DNA from: Candidatus Dechloromonas phosphorivorans
GTDB lineage: Bacteria > Pseudomonadota > Gammaproteobacteria > Burkholderiales > Rhodocyclaceae
Direction: 5' to 3'
NCBI GenBank assembly: GCA_016709495.1
Contig: JADJMS010000026.1
Coordinates: 1-64,000 of the forward strand
DNA: 64,000 nucleotides
Below are positions 10,550 through 19,378 of the stretch, piece by piece (position 1 is the stretch's first letter; the number at the start of each line of letters is the position of its first letter). The translations under genes and the position numbers were made by a program. The notes under the pieces were generated by a model. That model did not search any database. It had not been told where the DNA came from and saw only the letters and a list, made by a program, of their open reading frames with translations.

Positions 10550-13349
10550 GCGGCCCGTCTCCTTCACCCTCAACGGCAAGGCCGTCGAGGCAATGGCTGG
10601 CGAAAGCATACTGCTGGCCGCCCGGCGCGCCGGTGTTGAGATACCCCACCTGTGCCACATGGATGGCCTGCGCCCGGACGGCAACTGCCGTGCCTGCGTC
10701 GTCGAAATCAAGGGCGAACGGACCCTCGCCGCTTCTTGCTGTCGCTCTCCGACCCCCGGCATGACAGTCGAAACCACCAGCCAGCGCGCCACAGCGGCGC
10801 AACAGATGGTGCTCGAGCTGCTGCTGGCTGACCAGCCCGAGTCGCCTTGCACAATCAACGATGAACTCAGCCAGTGGGCCGCCAAACTAGGCGTTGCAGG
10901 CTCGCGTTTCGCGCCTCGGGGATTGATTGAAACGGATCGCAGCAACCCGGCGATCAGCGTCAATCTTTCCGCCTGCATCCAATGCACACGCTGTGTGCGG
11001 GCCTGCCGCGAAAGCCAGGTCAATGACGTGATCGGCCTTGCCTTTCGCGGTGGCCGGGCGACGATAGTTTTCGATCAGGGTGACCCGATGGGCGATTCAA
11101 GCTGCGTCAGTTGCGGCGAATGCGTCGCCGCCTGCCCGACTGGCGCACTGGCACCCGCTAACGGTGCCTTCTTGGTCAAGGCGGACAAAAATGTCGATTC
11201 CGGTTGCCCCTATTGCGGTGTCGGCTGCCAGCTCACCTATCACGTCAAGGACAACCAAATCATTCGTGTCGCCGGCCGTGCCAGCCCGGCCAATCTCGGC
11301 CGCCTCTGCGTCAAGGGGCGCTATGGTTTCGACTATGTGGCACATGGCCAGCGCCTGACGCAACCATTGATCCGACGGGCCGATGCGCCCAAGGTGGCCG
11401 GCGCCGAGATTGACCCGGCCAACCCGTATGCCGCCTTTCGCCAGGCAAGCTGGGAAGAAGCACTGGACTTTGCCGCCGATGGCCTGAAAAAAATCATCGC
11501 CCGCGACGGCAACAACGCGCTCGCCGGCTTTGGTTCAGCCAAAGGCAGCAACGAGGAAGCCTACCTTTTCCAGAAACTGGTGCGCACCGGCTTTGGTACC
11601 AATAACGTCGATCATTGCACCCGCCTCTGTCATGCCTCTTCAGTCGTCGCCCTGCTTGAAGGCCTGGGCTCGGGCGCGGTATCCAACCCGGTCAGCGATG
11701 TGCAGTACGCCGAGGTGGTCATCGTCATCGGCGCCAACCCCATCGTCAATCATCCGGTTGCCGCCACCTTGATCAAGAACGCCATCCAGCGCGGCACCCA
11801 ACTCATCCTGATGGACCCGCGCCGCACCGAACTGGCGCGCCACGCCACGCATTACCTGCCATTCAAGCCGGACACCGACGTGGCCATGCTAAACGCCATG
11901 CTCCACGTCATCATTAATGAAGGGCTGGCGGATGAGGACTTCATCGCCCGGCGTACCGAAGACTACGCAGCCTTCAAGGCAAACATTCAGGCCTACACGC
12001 CGGAAGCGATGGCCCCGATTTGCGGCATTCCCGCCGCAACCCTGCGTCAGGTCGCCCGCCTCTATGCCAGCGCCAGAACGGCGATGATTCTCTGGGGGAT
12101 GGGTGTTTCGCAGCACGTGCATGGTACTGACAACGCGCGCTGCCTGATCGCTCTGGCTCTGGTCTGCGGTCAGATTGGCCGGCGCGGCACCGGCCTGCAT
12201 CCACTACGCGGCCAGAACAATGTACAAGGCGCCTCGGATGCCGGGCTGATTCCCATGGTCTTCCCCAATTACCAGCGTGTCGACGACCCCGTGGCACATG
12301 CCCGTTTTGAACAATTCTGGGGCATTGCGCTGGACAACAAACCCGGCCTGACTGTTGTCGAAATCATCGATGCCGCCTGCGCCGGCACGATCAAGGGGAT
12401 GTATATCGAAGGCGAAAACCCGGCAATGTCGGACCCCAACACCCACCACGCCCGCGCCGGCCTCGCCCGTCTTGAACACCTGATCGTCCAGGATATTTTC
12501 ATGACCGAGACTGCCGCCCTGGCTGACGTCATCCTGCCCGCCTCGGCCTATACCGAAAAAACCGGCACTTTTACCAATACCGACCGCCGGGTTCATCTCG
12601 GCCGCCAGGCGCTTACACCCCCCGGCGATGCGCGGCAGGATCTGTGGATCATCCAGCAAATTGCCATCCGCCTTGGCCTGCCCTGGCAATACGCAAGCGC
12701 GGAGGAGGTGTTTAATGAAATGCGCCAGGTGATGGCACCCATTGCCGGCATCACCTGGGCACGGCTTGAAGCGCAGGGTGGCCTCACCTATCCCTGCGAA
12801 AACGCTGATGACCCGGGGCAGGAGGTGATTTTCACCGAAACTTTCCCGCGCCCATCCGGGCGGGCAAAGCTGGTACCGGTCGGCATCATTCCGGGCGCTG
12901 AGCAGCCCGATGCCGATTACCCCATGATCCTGCTCACCGGTCGCCAGCTTGAACACTGGCATACCGGATCAATGACCCGACGCAGCACGGTGCTCGACAC
13001 CCTTGAGCCACTACCTACCGTCAGCCTGCATCCGCTGGATCTTGCCGCTATTTCAGCCGAAGCTGGCGACCTGGTCAGCGTCGAATCGCGGCGTGGAAAA
13101 ATTTCGCTCTATGCCCGCAGCGACGACGGCATTCAGCGCGGCTCGCTGTTCATTCCCTTCTGCTATGTCGAAGCCGCCGCCAACAAACTGACCAATCAGG
13201 CGCTTGATCCCTTTGCCAAAATTGCCGAAGTGAAATATTGCGCCGTCCGCCTGCGCAAAGGAGGAGAGGTCGATTCTGAGTCGCTGGGCGACACGGCCGT
13301 ACCGGCTGATGAATTATCATGCGCCCATGAAAATCCTCATCGTCGATGA
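10536..13349 (+). CDS. fdsA: Formate dehydrogenase alpha subunit (molybdopterin, FdsA/FdhF type)
   Basis: The catalytic subunit oxidises formate to CO2 at a bis-MGD Mo/W centre. In order it has an N-terminal [2Fe-2S] ferredoxin domain (HLCHMDGLRPDGNCRAC), a His/Cys and two-cluster region (CIQCTRCVRACRE; CVSCGECVAACP), the [4Fe-4S] motif of molybdopterin oxidoreductases (CPYCGVGC ... LCVKGRYG), and the active-site block VDHCTRLCHASSV, where the Cys of RLCH aligns with the catalytic Cys/Sec of the family. The C-terminal MGD-binding domain has LTGRQLEHWHTGSMTRRS. I chose the ATG at 10536 because AGGAGG lies 7 nt upstream; a TTG at 10530 is possible. Its last 23 nt overlap creB. No fdhD-type sulfurtransferase is in the window. 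Confidence 0.93.
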   Translation: MSATERPVSFTLNGKAVEAMAGESILLAARRAGVEIPHLCHMDGLRPDGNCRACVVEIKGERTLAASCCRSPTPGMTVETTSQRATAAQQMVLELLLADQPESPCTINDELSQWAAKLGVAGSRFAPRGLIETDRSNPAISVNLSACIQCTRCVRACRESQVNDVIGLAFRGGRATIVFDQGDPMGDSSCVSCGECVAACPTGALAPANGAFLVKADKNVDSGCPYCGVGCQLTYHVKDNQIIRVAGRASPANLGRLCVKGRYGFDYVAHGQRLTQPLIRRADAPKVAGAEIDPANPYAAFRQASWEEALDFAADGLKKIIARDGNNALAGFGSAKGSNEEAYLFQKLVRTGFGTNNVDHCTRLCHASSVVALLEGLGSGAVSNPVSDVQYAEVVIVIGANPIVNHPVAATLIKNAIQRGTQLILMDPRRTELARHATHYLPFKPDTDVAMLNAMLHVIINEGLADEDFIARRTEDYAAFKANIQAYTPEAMAPICGIPAATLRQVARLYASARTAMILWGMGVSQHVHGTDNARCLIALALVCGQIGRRGTGLHPLRGQNNVQGASDAGLIPMVFPNYQRVDDPVAHARFEQFWGIALDNKPGLTVVEIIDAACAGTIKGMYIEGENPAMSDPNTHHARAGLARLEHLIVQDIFMTETAALADVILPASAYTEKTGTFTNTDRRVHLGRQALTPPGDARQDLWIIQQIAIRLGLPWQYASAEEVFNEMRQVMAPIAGITWARLEAQGGLTYPCENADDPGQEVIFTETFPRPSGRAKLVPVGIIPGAEQPDADYPMILLTGRQLEHWHTGSMTRRSTVLDTLEPLPTVSLHPLDLAAISAEAGDLVSVESRRGKISLYARSDDGIQRGSLFIPFCYVEAAANKLTNQALDPFAKIAEVKYCAVRLRKGGEVDSESLGDTAVPADELSCAHENPHRR

Positions 13350-14025
13350 CGAACCGGCCATTGCCGACACCCTGAGCTACGCTCTGCGCGCCGAGGGGTT
13401 CACCGTCGATTGCTGCACGCTCGGCAGCGAGGCACTGAACCGGCTGGCTACCGACACCATCGATTTCGTCGTCCTCGACGTCGGCCTGCCGGACATGACC
13501 GGCTTCGACGTCTGCCGCGCCTTGCGCCGGCATTCCGATGTGCCGGTGCTGTTCCTCACCGCCCGTGCCGACGAGGTGGATCGTATCGTTGGGCTGGAAC
13601 TGGGCGGCGACGACTATGTCACCAAGCCGTTCAGCCCGCGCGAGGTCGCCTCGCGCATCCGCGCCATCAGTCGCCGGCTGCACCCGGAAAACCGGTCCGC
13701 CACGGGCGAACAAACGCATTCCTGCGGTCAACCCGAAAAAACGGCCAAATTTGAAATTGACCCCGACGGCCTGCGCATCGCCTACCACGGCCAGTGGCTG
13801 GCCCTGACCCGCTACGAATACCTGCTGCTCGCCCTGCTCCTCCAGAAACCCGGCCGCATCCTCAATCGCGCCCAGATTATGGACAGCGTCTGGCAGGACG
13901 GCGGCGACAGCCTCGAACGCACCGTCGACACCCACATCAAGACCCTGCGCGGCAAGCTGCGCAGCATCCGCGACGAAGAGATCATCGTCACCCATCGCGG
14001 CCTCGGCTACAGCCTGATCGTGTAA
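13327..14025 (+). CDS. creB: Response regulator CreB (OmpR family)
   Basis: CreB is the DNA-binding partner of CreC. The receiver domain has the acidic pair (LIVDDEPAIADTL), the phosphoacceptor Asp in VVLDVGLPD, and the Thr/Lys switch residues (FLTARADEVDRIVG, YVTKPFSPREV). The DEVDRIVGLELGGDDYVTKPFSPREV stretch is characteristic of CreB. The C-terminal winged helix reads LTRYEYLLLALLLQKPGRILNRAQIM and ERTVDTHIKTLRGKLR. I prefer the ATG at 13327 (MKILIVDDEP); an in-frame ATG at 13309 would add six residues. It overlaps the end of fdsA and is followed by creC after 6 bp. The linker between the two domains contains a copy of a dispersed short repeat (13721-13770). Confidence 0.9.
   Translation: MKILIVDDEPAIADTLSYALRAEGFTVDCCTLGSEALNRLATDTIDFVVLDVGLPDMTGFDVCRALRRHSDVPVLFLTARADEVDRIVGLELGGDDYVTKPFSPREVASRIRAISRRLHPENRSATGEQTHSCGQPEKTAKFEIDPDGLRIAYHGQWLALTRYEYLLLALLLQKPGRILNRAQIMDSVWQDGGDSLERTVDTHIKTLRGKLRSIRDEEIIVTHRGLGYSLIV
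13721..13770 (+). repeat. Dispersed short repeat, copy 2 (inside creB linker)
   Basis: GCGGTCAACCCGAAAAAACG then GCCAAATTTGAAATTGA. It encodes CGQPEKTAKFEID in the linker between the receiver and DNA-binding domains. Confidence 0.6.
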
Positions 14026-14031
14026 GCCGGC

Positions 14032-15459
14032 GTGAATATTTCCGTCCGCCTCTTTTTCGGCTATTTCCTCATCGTCGGGCTGGCCGCCTGGTTCGTGCTC
14101 AACGTCGTCACCCACGAAACCGAACCCGGCGTCCGCCAGGCCACCGAAGAAACCCTGGTCGACACCGCCCACGTCCTCGCCGAAATGGCCGCCCTCGACC
14201 TCTCCGCCGGCCGCATCGGCAATGGCGCCTTCGCCGACTCGGTGCGCGCCGCCATCCGGCGCAGCCCGCAAGCCGACATTTCCGGCGTCCTCAAGGAACA
14301 CATCGATTTCCGCATCTATGTCACCGACGCCCATGGCGTCGTCGTCTACGACTCGAAACAAGCCGCCGTCGGCGAAGACTTCTCGCAATGGCGCGACATC
14401 GCCCGCGTCCTGCGCGGCGAATACGGCGCCCGCCAATCGCGCGAAGACCCCTACGACGCGGCCAGTTCGGTCATGCACGTCGCCGCCCCGATCTTCTGGC
14501 AGGGCGAACTGATCGGCGTCCTCTCGCTCGCCAAGCCGATGTCCTCGGTCGCCCCCTACGCCGAGCGCGCCGCCCAGCGCGTCAAGCAATCCGGCCTCAT
14601 CGTGCTCGCCGCCTCCGCCGCCATCGGCCTCGCCTTCACCCTCTGGCTCGGCTGGTCCATCCACCGCCTGCGCGACTACGCCCGCGCCGTCGCCGAAGGG
14701 CGCAAGGCCGAAGCACCGACCGGCGGTGGCCGGCAGCTCACCGAACTCGCCCAGGCGCTGGCCACCATGCGCGAAAAGCTCGAAGGCAAGCAATACGTCG
14801 AGCGCTACGTGCAAAACCTCGCCCACGAACTCAAAAGCCCGCTCACCGCCATCCTCGGCGCCGCCGAAATCCTAGAAAGCGACCCGCCGGCCGACGACCG
14901 CCACCGCTTCACCCTCAGCGTCGCCGAGCAAGGCCGCCGCCTGCAAGCCATCATCGACCGCATGCTCCTGCTCGCCCGCGTCGAGCAACTACAAGCCCCG
15001 GAAGGCGACCAGACCCTGGACCCGAAAGCCCTGCTCGACACCTGCCTGTCCCTGCGCCAGCAAGCCCTGACCAGCCGCCAACTGCAAACCCGGATCACCG
15101 TCACCAGCACCGCCCCCATCCGCGGCGACGCTCTCCTGCTACAACAAGCCCTGCTCAACCTCATCGACAACGCCATCGACTTCTCGCCCGCCGGCAGCAC
15201 CATCGAACTCGGCATCGACACCGACGACGACACCGTCAGCTTCCACATCCGCGACCACGGCCCCGGCGCCCCCGACTACGCCCTGCCGCAAATCTTCGAC
15301 CGCTTCTACTCCCTGCCCCGCCCGGCTACCGGCAAGAAAAGCACAGGGCTGGGGCTGGCGCTGGTACGGGAAGTGGCAAGGCTGCATGGCGGGGATGCGA
15401 GCTTCGCGAACCATCCGGAGGGTGGCGGCGAAGCGCGGCTGGTACTGGGGCGGAGCTGA
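14032..15459 (+). CDS. creC: Sensor histidine kinase CreC
   Basis: CreC is the membrane sensor that phosphorylates CreB. The GTG start at 14032 gives MNISVRLFFGYFLIVGLAAWFVL (TM1), close to the start of E. coli CreC. A periplasmic sensor region contains DFRIYVTDAHGVVVYDS. TM2 lies around residues 185-205 (LIVLAASAAIGLAFTLWLGW). The H-box is NLAHELKSPLTAILGAAEIL, the N-box NLIDNAIDFSP, and the ATP lid GTGLGLAL-like (STGLGLALVREV). Length 475 is normal. It directly follows creB. Its usual third partner creD lies 3.9 kb away, behind an inserted cassette. Confidence 0.9.
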   Translation: MNISVRLFFGYFLIVGLAAWFVLNVVTHETEPGVRQATEETLVDTAHVLAEMAALDLSAGRIGNGAFADSVRAAIRRSPQADISGVLKEHIDFRIYVTDAHGVVVYDSKQAAVGEDFSQWRDIARVLRGEYGARQSREDPYDAASSVMHVAAPIFWQGELIGVLSLAKPMSSVAPYAERAAQRVKQSGLIVLAASAAIGLAFTLWLGWSIHRLRDYARAVAEGRKAEAPTGGGRQLTELAQALATMREKLEGKQYVERYVQNLAHELKSPLTAILGAAEILESDPPADDRHRFTLSVAEQGRRLQAIIDRMLLLARVEQLQAPEGDQTLDPKALLDTCLSLRQQALTSRQLQTRITVTSTAPIRGDALLLQQALLNLIDNAIDFSPAGSTIELGIDTDDDTVSFHIRDHGPGAPDYALPQIFDRFYSLPRPATGKKSTGLGLALVREVARLHGGDASFANHPEGGGEARLVLGRS

Positions 15460-15680
15460 AAGTCAAGCAGCGATACACGCACTTGCGGCTGGAAGTCTGT
15501 TGATCAAGGAACAAGTTCAAACCAAGGCGCTTCGCAACCCCCGCCCATTCCAATAACATGTCCGCTTTCCAGCGATTTCGCAGAAGAGCAACGCCCAAAT
15601 CCGGCAAAGCTCAACGAAATCCTGCAACGCTCCAAACGCCCAGCCGCGCACGAACCAGACAAAACCGAAGAGGAATCACG

Positions 15681-16539
15681 ATGCAATCCGGCACCATCCA
15701 ATTACTCAAAAACCAGTTCGATGACCTGAGCCAGCGCACCCCGGACGAAGGCATCGAATTCTGGTTTGCCCGCGATCTCATGGAACCACTTGACTACGCC
15801 CGCTGGGAAAACTTCCAGACCGCCATCAACCGCGCCATCGAGTCCTGCGAAACCACTGGCTACGCGGCCAACGATCATTTTCGTGGCGTCACGAAAATGA
15901 TCGAGATCGGCAAGGGCGGCCAACGGCCGGTCGACGACTTCATGCTCACCCGCTACGCCTGCTACCTCATCGCTCAGAATGGCGACCCGACGCAAGGAAG
16001 CCATCGCTTTCGCCCAAACGTACTTTGCCGTCCAGACCCGCAAGCAGGAACTGATCGAGGATCGCATGCGCCTGCAAGCGCGGCTTGATGCCCGCGATCG
16101 CCTGCGCGAATCGGAAAAGACGCTCTCCCAGAACATCTACGAACGCGGCGTCGACGATGCCGGCTTCGGACGCATCCGCTCGCAAGGCGATGCGGCGCTC
16201 TTCGGCGGCCATACCACCCAGGCCATGAAAGACCGTTTCGGCATCACCAAGACCCGCCCCCTGGCCGACTTTCTGCCCACCCTGACCATCGCCGCCAAGA
16301 ACCTGGCGACCGAAATCACCAATCACAACGTCAGCCAGGACAACCTGCAAGGCGAACGCGCCATCACCCACGAGCACGTACAGAACAACGAAAGCGTGCG
16401 CGACATGCTCGGCCAGCGCGGCATCAAGCCGGAACAACTACCGGCGGAAGAAGACATCAAGAAACTGGAGCGGCGGGTCAAGGCGGAAGAAAAGAAGCTT
16501 GTCCAACAGTCGGGGACACTGCCAGCACCGAAGGAATAA
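15681..16539 (+). CDS. dinD: DNA damage-inducible protein D (DinD), one frameshift
   Basis: DinD is an SOS-associated protein that in E. coli binds RecA and affects RecA filaments. The sequence has the family N-terminal block (EFWFARDLMEPLDYARWENFQ, AINRAIESCE, HFRGVTKMI, DFMLTRYACYLIAQNGDP) and the C-terminal block (EAIAFAQTYFAVQTRKQEL, IYERGVDDAGFGRIRSQGD, ITHEHVQNNESVRDML). One extra A near 15990 separates the two blocks; without it the protein has 285 residues. The start at 15681 follows AGAGGA. I found no CTGT-N8-ACAG LexA box in the 220 bp upstream. That upstream stretch carries an open fragment (PAKLNEILQRSKRPAAHEP) that may be the tail of a lost gene. It opens the cassette inserted between creC and creD. 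Confidence 0.85.
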
Positions 16540-16716
16540 GTCGACCTCTCCGACATTGAAAGGATCGATTCGATGAACAGTCGAAAGGGCTCAGGATCAT
16601 TTCCTGTCTAATGCCGTAGTAAAAGATCAAATGGAAACTGAAATTGAGCCAGGCCCCTTTCCCTGCTTTCCCTGATACTCAACCACAACAGAGACGACAA
16701 AACGAGGGAGACCTTC

Positions 16717-18218
16717 TTGCTTAAACCTGAACTGCACCACTTTAAACGTGCCGCTCTCGAAGTTTCGAAACATGGTGACAACGATACCCTGCCGTTCGAC
16801 ATGGATGTCCGATTCTGTGGTGACGAGGCAGAGGCGCTTGCTACCATCGCATATGGTTTCTATAACGAGCTTCGAGACAGTCAAGCAGCCAAGGACAACC
16901 ACGAACGTATTTCGGCACTCCACATTCACAGTGAGCGGCTCCTTGCTCCTTCCGGTCCAACAGGATTTCGGGTGGTAACGAAGATTCACCTGTTCTGGAA
17001 CATTTACCTCAATGGTTTGGCTATCGCCGTTGCGGAGGCTCTTGAACCACAACGCTCTCCGTGCGTCCATTCCTACCGCTTCCTATCGGATGGAGGCGAG
17101 CAGCTATTTGATGCAACGAGGTCGTGGCGCGCTTTCAAAGAAGCTACAGTTTCTCAGGCGAGTATTGCCGGTGACGAGGCGGTCATCGTACAAACAGATA
17201 TCTCAAGTTTCTACGAGCACGTTTCTCACCATTACATAGAGAACCTGATTAACACCCTTGGTGGCGATGCCGGCCCGGTGTCTAAACAGGTCAACGCTCT
17301 TCTCAGCAAGCTTTTCGCGGGACGGTCGTTTGGCTTGCCGGTTGGCGGCCAGGGAGCCCGCATCCTCGCAGAACTTTTTCTAAACCGAGTAGATGCAGCC
17401 CTTACTTCGCGCGGAGTGCAGTGGAACCGCTATGTCGATGACTATGTGCTGATTGCGGCGAATACGGCCCCCAAGAAAACTACGAGTTACTTGTAGAGAC
17501 AGTCGAAACACTTGAAGTACGCCAACTTTTGAACAGGGAGTTGGAGAAGGCTCTACCCGATTCCTTCTTGGTAACCCAAATTGGCCGGACTATTCGGCTT
17601 CATGAACCGTCCGTCGCCCTTGAAATCGCAAGGACGCTTCTGAAGGAGCAAAACCTTCATGCATTCCGCTCGTCATTCTCAACAATCATGCGGGGCATAG
17701 CGAATCTCAGGGATGATGAAAGGTTTTCGGTCATCCACGAAGCGCTCGATTCCTTACTTGATGATATTCCAGCGCACTCAGAACATCTGCTGAAGGCAGA
17801 TACCTGCTTGCTCCACTACCTGCGCTGTTTGCGCTTTCAAAGCACCCCTGCTCGCGAGCAATACGTTCGTCAGCTCTTTGACACAACGCAACTGGACACC
17901 GTGAAGCGCGCTTGCATCGATTGTTGGCGAGGCTGGCGCGATGGTGTGGCATTCAACTATATGCGTAACCGCTGGCAACAAATGAGTCCCGAATGCCAAC
18001 GGCTCTACTGGCTTGCGTCGTATCAGTTCGGCGATGAAGGAGACAAGGCCCAGCTACAGGCAAAGCGTGCAGTAAATCAATATTGGGCACTCGGAGTCGA
18101 GCTCCCCTTCGATGAAGAAAAGGACAAGGCAAAGCTCAGCAAGCTACCGCGCGGCGCTGAGCCACGGTTTGCGGCAGTCTTCATGAGATGGGCTAAAGGG
18201 GTAAACGGTGCAATTTGA
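16717..18218 (+). CDS. Reverse transcriptase of the unknown-group/defence type, with helical C-terminal domain, one frameshift
   Basis: The N-terminal 260 residues contain reverse-transcriptase motifs: motif A VIVQTDISSFYEHVSHHYI, motif B-like SFGLPVGGQGARILAELFLNRVDAAL, and the catalytic motif C RYVDDYVLIA. The frame is then lost at 17469-17473, where a run of five Cs should be six. Restoring it gives NTAPQENYELLVETVETLEVRQ and joins a mainly helical C-terminal domain of about 240 residues, total about 500. This is not a group II intron maturase: there is no X/HNH domain and no intron RNA seen. Motif B and the long helical tail resemble the UG/Abi (DRT-type) antiphage reverse transcriptases, but I cannot place it in a numbered class. 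The start is uncertain: TTG 16717 is the first in-frame candidate, and coding-like sequence extends upstream. Its stop overlaps the nuclease gene by 11 nt. Confidence 0.75.
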
Positions 18219-18932
18219 CCCACGAACGGTAGCCCGTGAGATTCCCGGAATTTTCGATGAAGTGTTCCCACAACTGACACCGGGCATTGTGGCTCACCTC
18301 AATAATTCGGCAGAGACCATTCCGGTGCAGCCACTCCAAGAAGACTTTCTACATCGTTCCTCACTGCAACGGGCAATGCTCTTTGAGCTTGGTTACACGG
18401 TAGGAGAGCGGCTTCTTGACGGCGAAACCAGCATTGACTGGCCAAGCTGCTTCGCTGAAACACTTCGGAAGCAGCGAGTGTACTTTGACGCAAAGTTGCC
18501 AGACCAACTTGCTGCGGAAGACCAATTTTAGCGGAGACCGTTGGGAAAAATCTGGCCAATGCCATGACTGAGATGAGCCGTTCAAGAGGGCTTCCCATAG
18601 TCGTTCGCCCGCGAATTCCTGGCATGGAGTGGATTGCCAACGGTTGCGGCGATTTTGCCATCGGCGACTCGTTAGTCGAGGTGAAATGCACAGCCAAACG
18701 TTTCTCGTCTGCCGACTACCGCCAAATCGCCATCTATTGGTTGCTAAGTTTCGCAGCCTCAATCGAGGGGCGTGGTGACGAGTGGCAGAACTTTATCCTG
18801 CTCAACCCAAGAAGCGGAGCGAAGGTCTCGATGAAGTTCGACGGCTTCTTGTCCATCATTAGCAGTGGCCGCACAAAGGTGGAAATCCTTCAGTTATTTC
18901 AATCGCTCATTGGTTCGCGCCTCACGCGTTGA
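18208..18932 (+). CDS. RecB-like PD-(D/E)xK nuclease-like partner of the reverse transcriptase, one frameshift
   Basis: The GTG at 18208 lies inside the end of the reverse transcriptase gene (11-nt overlap), so the two are coupled. The first 105 residues show no known fold. The frame then stops at 18531; one missing T in the T-run at 18526-18529 restores EDQFLAETVGKNLANAMTEM and a 241-residue product. The second half carries a nuclease-like core: GDFAIGDSLVEVKCTAK (Asp, then ExK) followed by DYRQIAIYWLLSF (QxxxY), the RecB-family signature. A preceding PGMEWIANGCGDF stretch fits the strand before the active-site Asp. Function is inferred from these motifs only. It could be a toxic effector or a processing nuclease working with the reverse transcriptase. 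Confidence 0.65.
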
Positions 18933-19029
18933 AGCAAGGCGCATGTTTGCCCTCCGGTCGAAAGGAGCCGGTGTCGCTCAAAAGGGGTCGAGGGCATTCC
19001 TGCTCAATGAGCACCAGCTATTTCCGATT

Positions 19030-19070
19030 GTTACGGCCAACCGGAAAAATAGGCCAATTTTTAAATTCAA
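19030..19070 (+). repeat. Dispersed short repeat, copy 3 (intergenic)
   Basis: GTTACGGCCAACCGGAAAAA then TAGGCCAATTTTTAAATTCAA. It lies downstream of the nuclease gene, within the creC-creD gap. Confidence 0.5.
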
Positions 19071-19130
19071 TTCGTCACGCACAGCACTGATGTGCTGTGC
19101 CATTTTGTCGGAAGGCGCGCAGCCGGAAGC

Positions 19131-19155
19131 AACTGTCAAACCATATTTGACAGTT
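19131..19155. promoter_or_regulatory. Perfect palindrome, operator candidate
   Basis: AACTGTCAAA and TTTGACAGTT flank a 5-nt spacer (CCATA), so both 10-nt arms match perfectly. The right arm includes a TTGACA that could be a -35 element, but I see no good -10. There is no T-run, so it is not an intrinsic terminator. The binding protein is unknown. Confidence 0.55.
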
Positions 19156-19294
19156 CAAAACAAAGGCGGCAGAAGCATCAAGCGAAAAGGACCGTTGTAC
19201 TGCCGGCCGATGATCCTCGGCTCCGAGCTGCGGGTATGCTTGCCGTGCGGCACACGGTTCCTGCAGTCCGGAAAAAACAAACTAACCGCCCCAC

Positions 19295-19310
19295 TTCACC
19301 CCCACTTCAC
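19295..19310 (+). promoter_or_regulatory. CreB-binding tag upstream of creD
   Basis: TTCACCCCCACTTCAC matches exactly the E. coli CreB recognition pattern TTCAC-N6-TTCAC. It lies 68 bp before the creD start, where it would activate creD. This supports CreB control of creD although the two are now separated. Confidence 0.75.
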
Positions 19311-19378
19311 CGTCGCTTCGACAAGACCACACTCACGCCTTCCAGACTCGCTCCTGTCATTCAATCAGGGAGTTCGAG

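Larger units (their letters stand above)
18933..19378. other. 446-bp intergenic region between the defence-like cassette and creD
   Basis: I see no convincing gene here. It holds a copy of the dispersed repeat (19030-19070), a perfect 25-bp palindrome (19131-19155) and a CreB-type tag (19295-19310). It is also one of two places where a non-coding RNA of the reverse transcriptase could be encoded; the other is 16540-16716. Confidence 0.6.

Noticed and set aside
13150..14826. 558-codon open frame on the minus strand opposite creB and creC
   Set aside because: GC-rich shadow of genes with clear domain motifs on the plus strand; its translation is Gly/Asp/Ala-rich without any family pattern.
13794..15503. 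569-codon plus-strand open frame overlapping creC
   Set aside because: Arg/Pro/His-rich out-of-frame translation of creC; no start signal and no domain.
16717..18218. Group II intron
   Set aside because: The RT lacks maturase and HNH domains, no intron RNA structure was seen, and a nuclease gene overlaps its end.
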